Part shown: positions 63,301-64,000 of the stretch, one piece after another | Position numbering within the stretch: position 1 is the first letter of the stretch | Layout: every line of letters begins with the position of its first letter | Assembly: GCA_958496175.1 (NCBI GenBank) | Contig: OY292274.1 | Location: 26,823,482 to 26,887,481, forward strand | DNA length: 64,000 nucleotides | Source of the DNA: Sisyra terminalis | Taxonomy: Eukaryota > Arthropoda > Insecta > Neuroptera > Sisyridae | Direction: 5' to 3' | Notes under the pieces: generated by a model | What the model was told of the DNA's origin: nothing | Databases searched by the model: none | What the model saw: only the letters and a program-made list of their open reading frames with translations | Program-made: the position numbers and the translations under genes

Positions 63301-64000
63301 ATTTAAGGTTATTTAGTTTTTCGAAAAGAGTCGCAAAATTTCAAGGAAATCGATTTGAGAAATATTTAAATTGCATATTTATAAACTATTCGTAAGTATA
63401 TTTTAGCTTTGACACCAAAATATCTGTTTCATTATCGCCAAAAACCAATTCGTAACTACGCAATTTATTGATTAAAATTATCTTTGTTAAAAACCAACTG
63501 GATTTTATATGGGTAGGTACGGTGTATTTGTACAGTTATATTTTTAAATGTATATACATTGTGGTATGTTTTCATTCATTCAATTATTGAAAATTCCTTG
63601 AGTTCTTACGTTTTTTGTTCAAGAACTAAATAAATATATGGAAGCAAAATTCTCAATTGTAACCTTGCAATACGATGTTAATTACCCTTAACCTTTCACA
63701 AACGAGATACGCTCATTGAGTTTATACGAAGGCTTATAATTGTAGTACCCATTGTAGACATACTGTAATCAGTAGACGTCAACAGTATTCGAAAAAATAA
63801 AGCTTCGTTCTTTTCTTATTTTTTAACAATACAATAGAATAGCTTTTGCAAAAAAAAATAGGTCAAAAATTCAATGTTATATTATAAACTATTTAAATAT
63901 AAATTATTTATAGTACATAACTAATTATAATATAAACATTAGCTGCATTACAAGTTATTCATGTTCTTCAAGAAACCGTTCGGTTTATTTTTCATTTCGT
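60331..64000. other. Gene-free right end of the window
   Basis: AT-rich DNA without a recognised gene. It contains the inverted-terminus element at about 61490-62265. Nothing else stood out. Confidence 0.5.
61490..62265. repeat. DNA element with inverted ends carrying TGACGTCA
   Basis: GTGACGTCATTTGCAAGTAA (from 61521) is matched inversely at about 62211-62236 by TTGTTTACTTGCATATGACG, continuing TCAC. Weaker pairing continues outside (GTAATGGTGGTAAC facing GTTACAACCAATTAC). The interior of roughly 650 bp has no recognised protein. It looks like a non-autonomous DNA transposon. Confidence 0.6.

Overview
The window is nuclear DNA from an insect. It is strongly AT-rich, genes are split by many short GT-AG introns (often 55-70 bases), and every recognisable protein is of insect type. 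I cannot name the species. A holometabolous insect such as a beetle is a guess only.

Layout: 1-8571 has no recognised gene. 8572-15721 (+) is a complete RasGEF1-type Ras-family exchange factor in 8 exons (829 aa). 18472-19629 (+) is a 4-exon Tom40 gene for the mitochondrial outer-membrane import pore (318 aa). 22819-49702 (-) is the centre of the window: three head-to-tail ionotropic receptor genes of the IR93a type, encoding 877, 857 and 832 aa. Each can be read end to end without a stop or frameshift once introns are removed. 52336-53223 (-) encodes a small secreted lysine/histidine-rich protein. From about 53.2 to 64 kb there is no host gene, only transposon remnants: a Helitron of about 3.8 kb carrying helicase fragments on both strands, a large foldback element with a (TA)n loop, and other inverted-repeat elements.

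IR93a is normally a single, highly conserved gene encoding an olfactory/thermo-/hygro-sensory co-receptor. A local triplication with graded divergence is the main discovery here. Copy 1 looks canonical, copy 2 is intermediate and copy 3 is strongly changed in the ligand-binding region and around the third membrane helix. Exon boundaries are shared by all three, which proves descent by tandem duplication. Copy 2 has precisely lost one intron, and copy 3 has one apparent GC-AG intron. The extracellular amino-terminal domain differs far more between copies than the membrane core.

The large introns and spacers of the array are filled with LINE 3' ends, a tRNA-derived SINE family (at least three head-containing copies plus two tails) and palindromic foldback elements. 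All exon coordinates come from reading splice sites and codon phase by eye. No alignment or database search was run.
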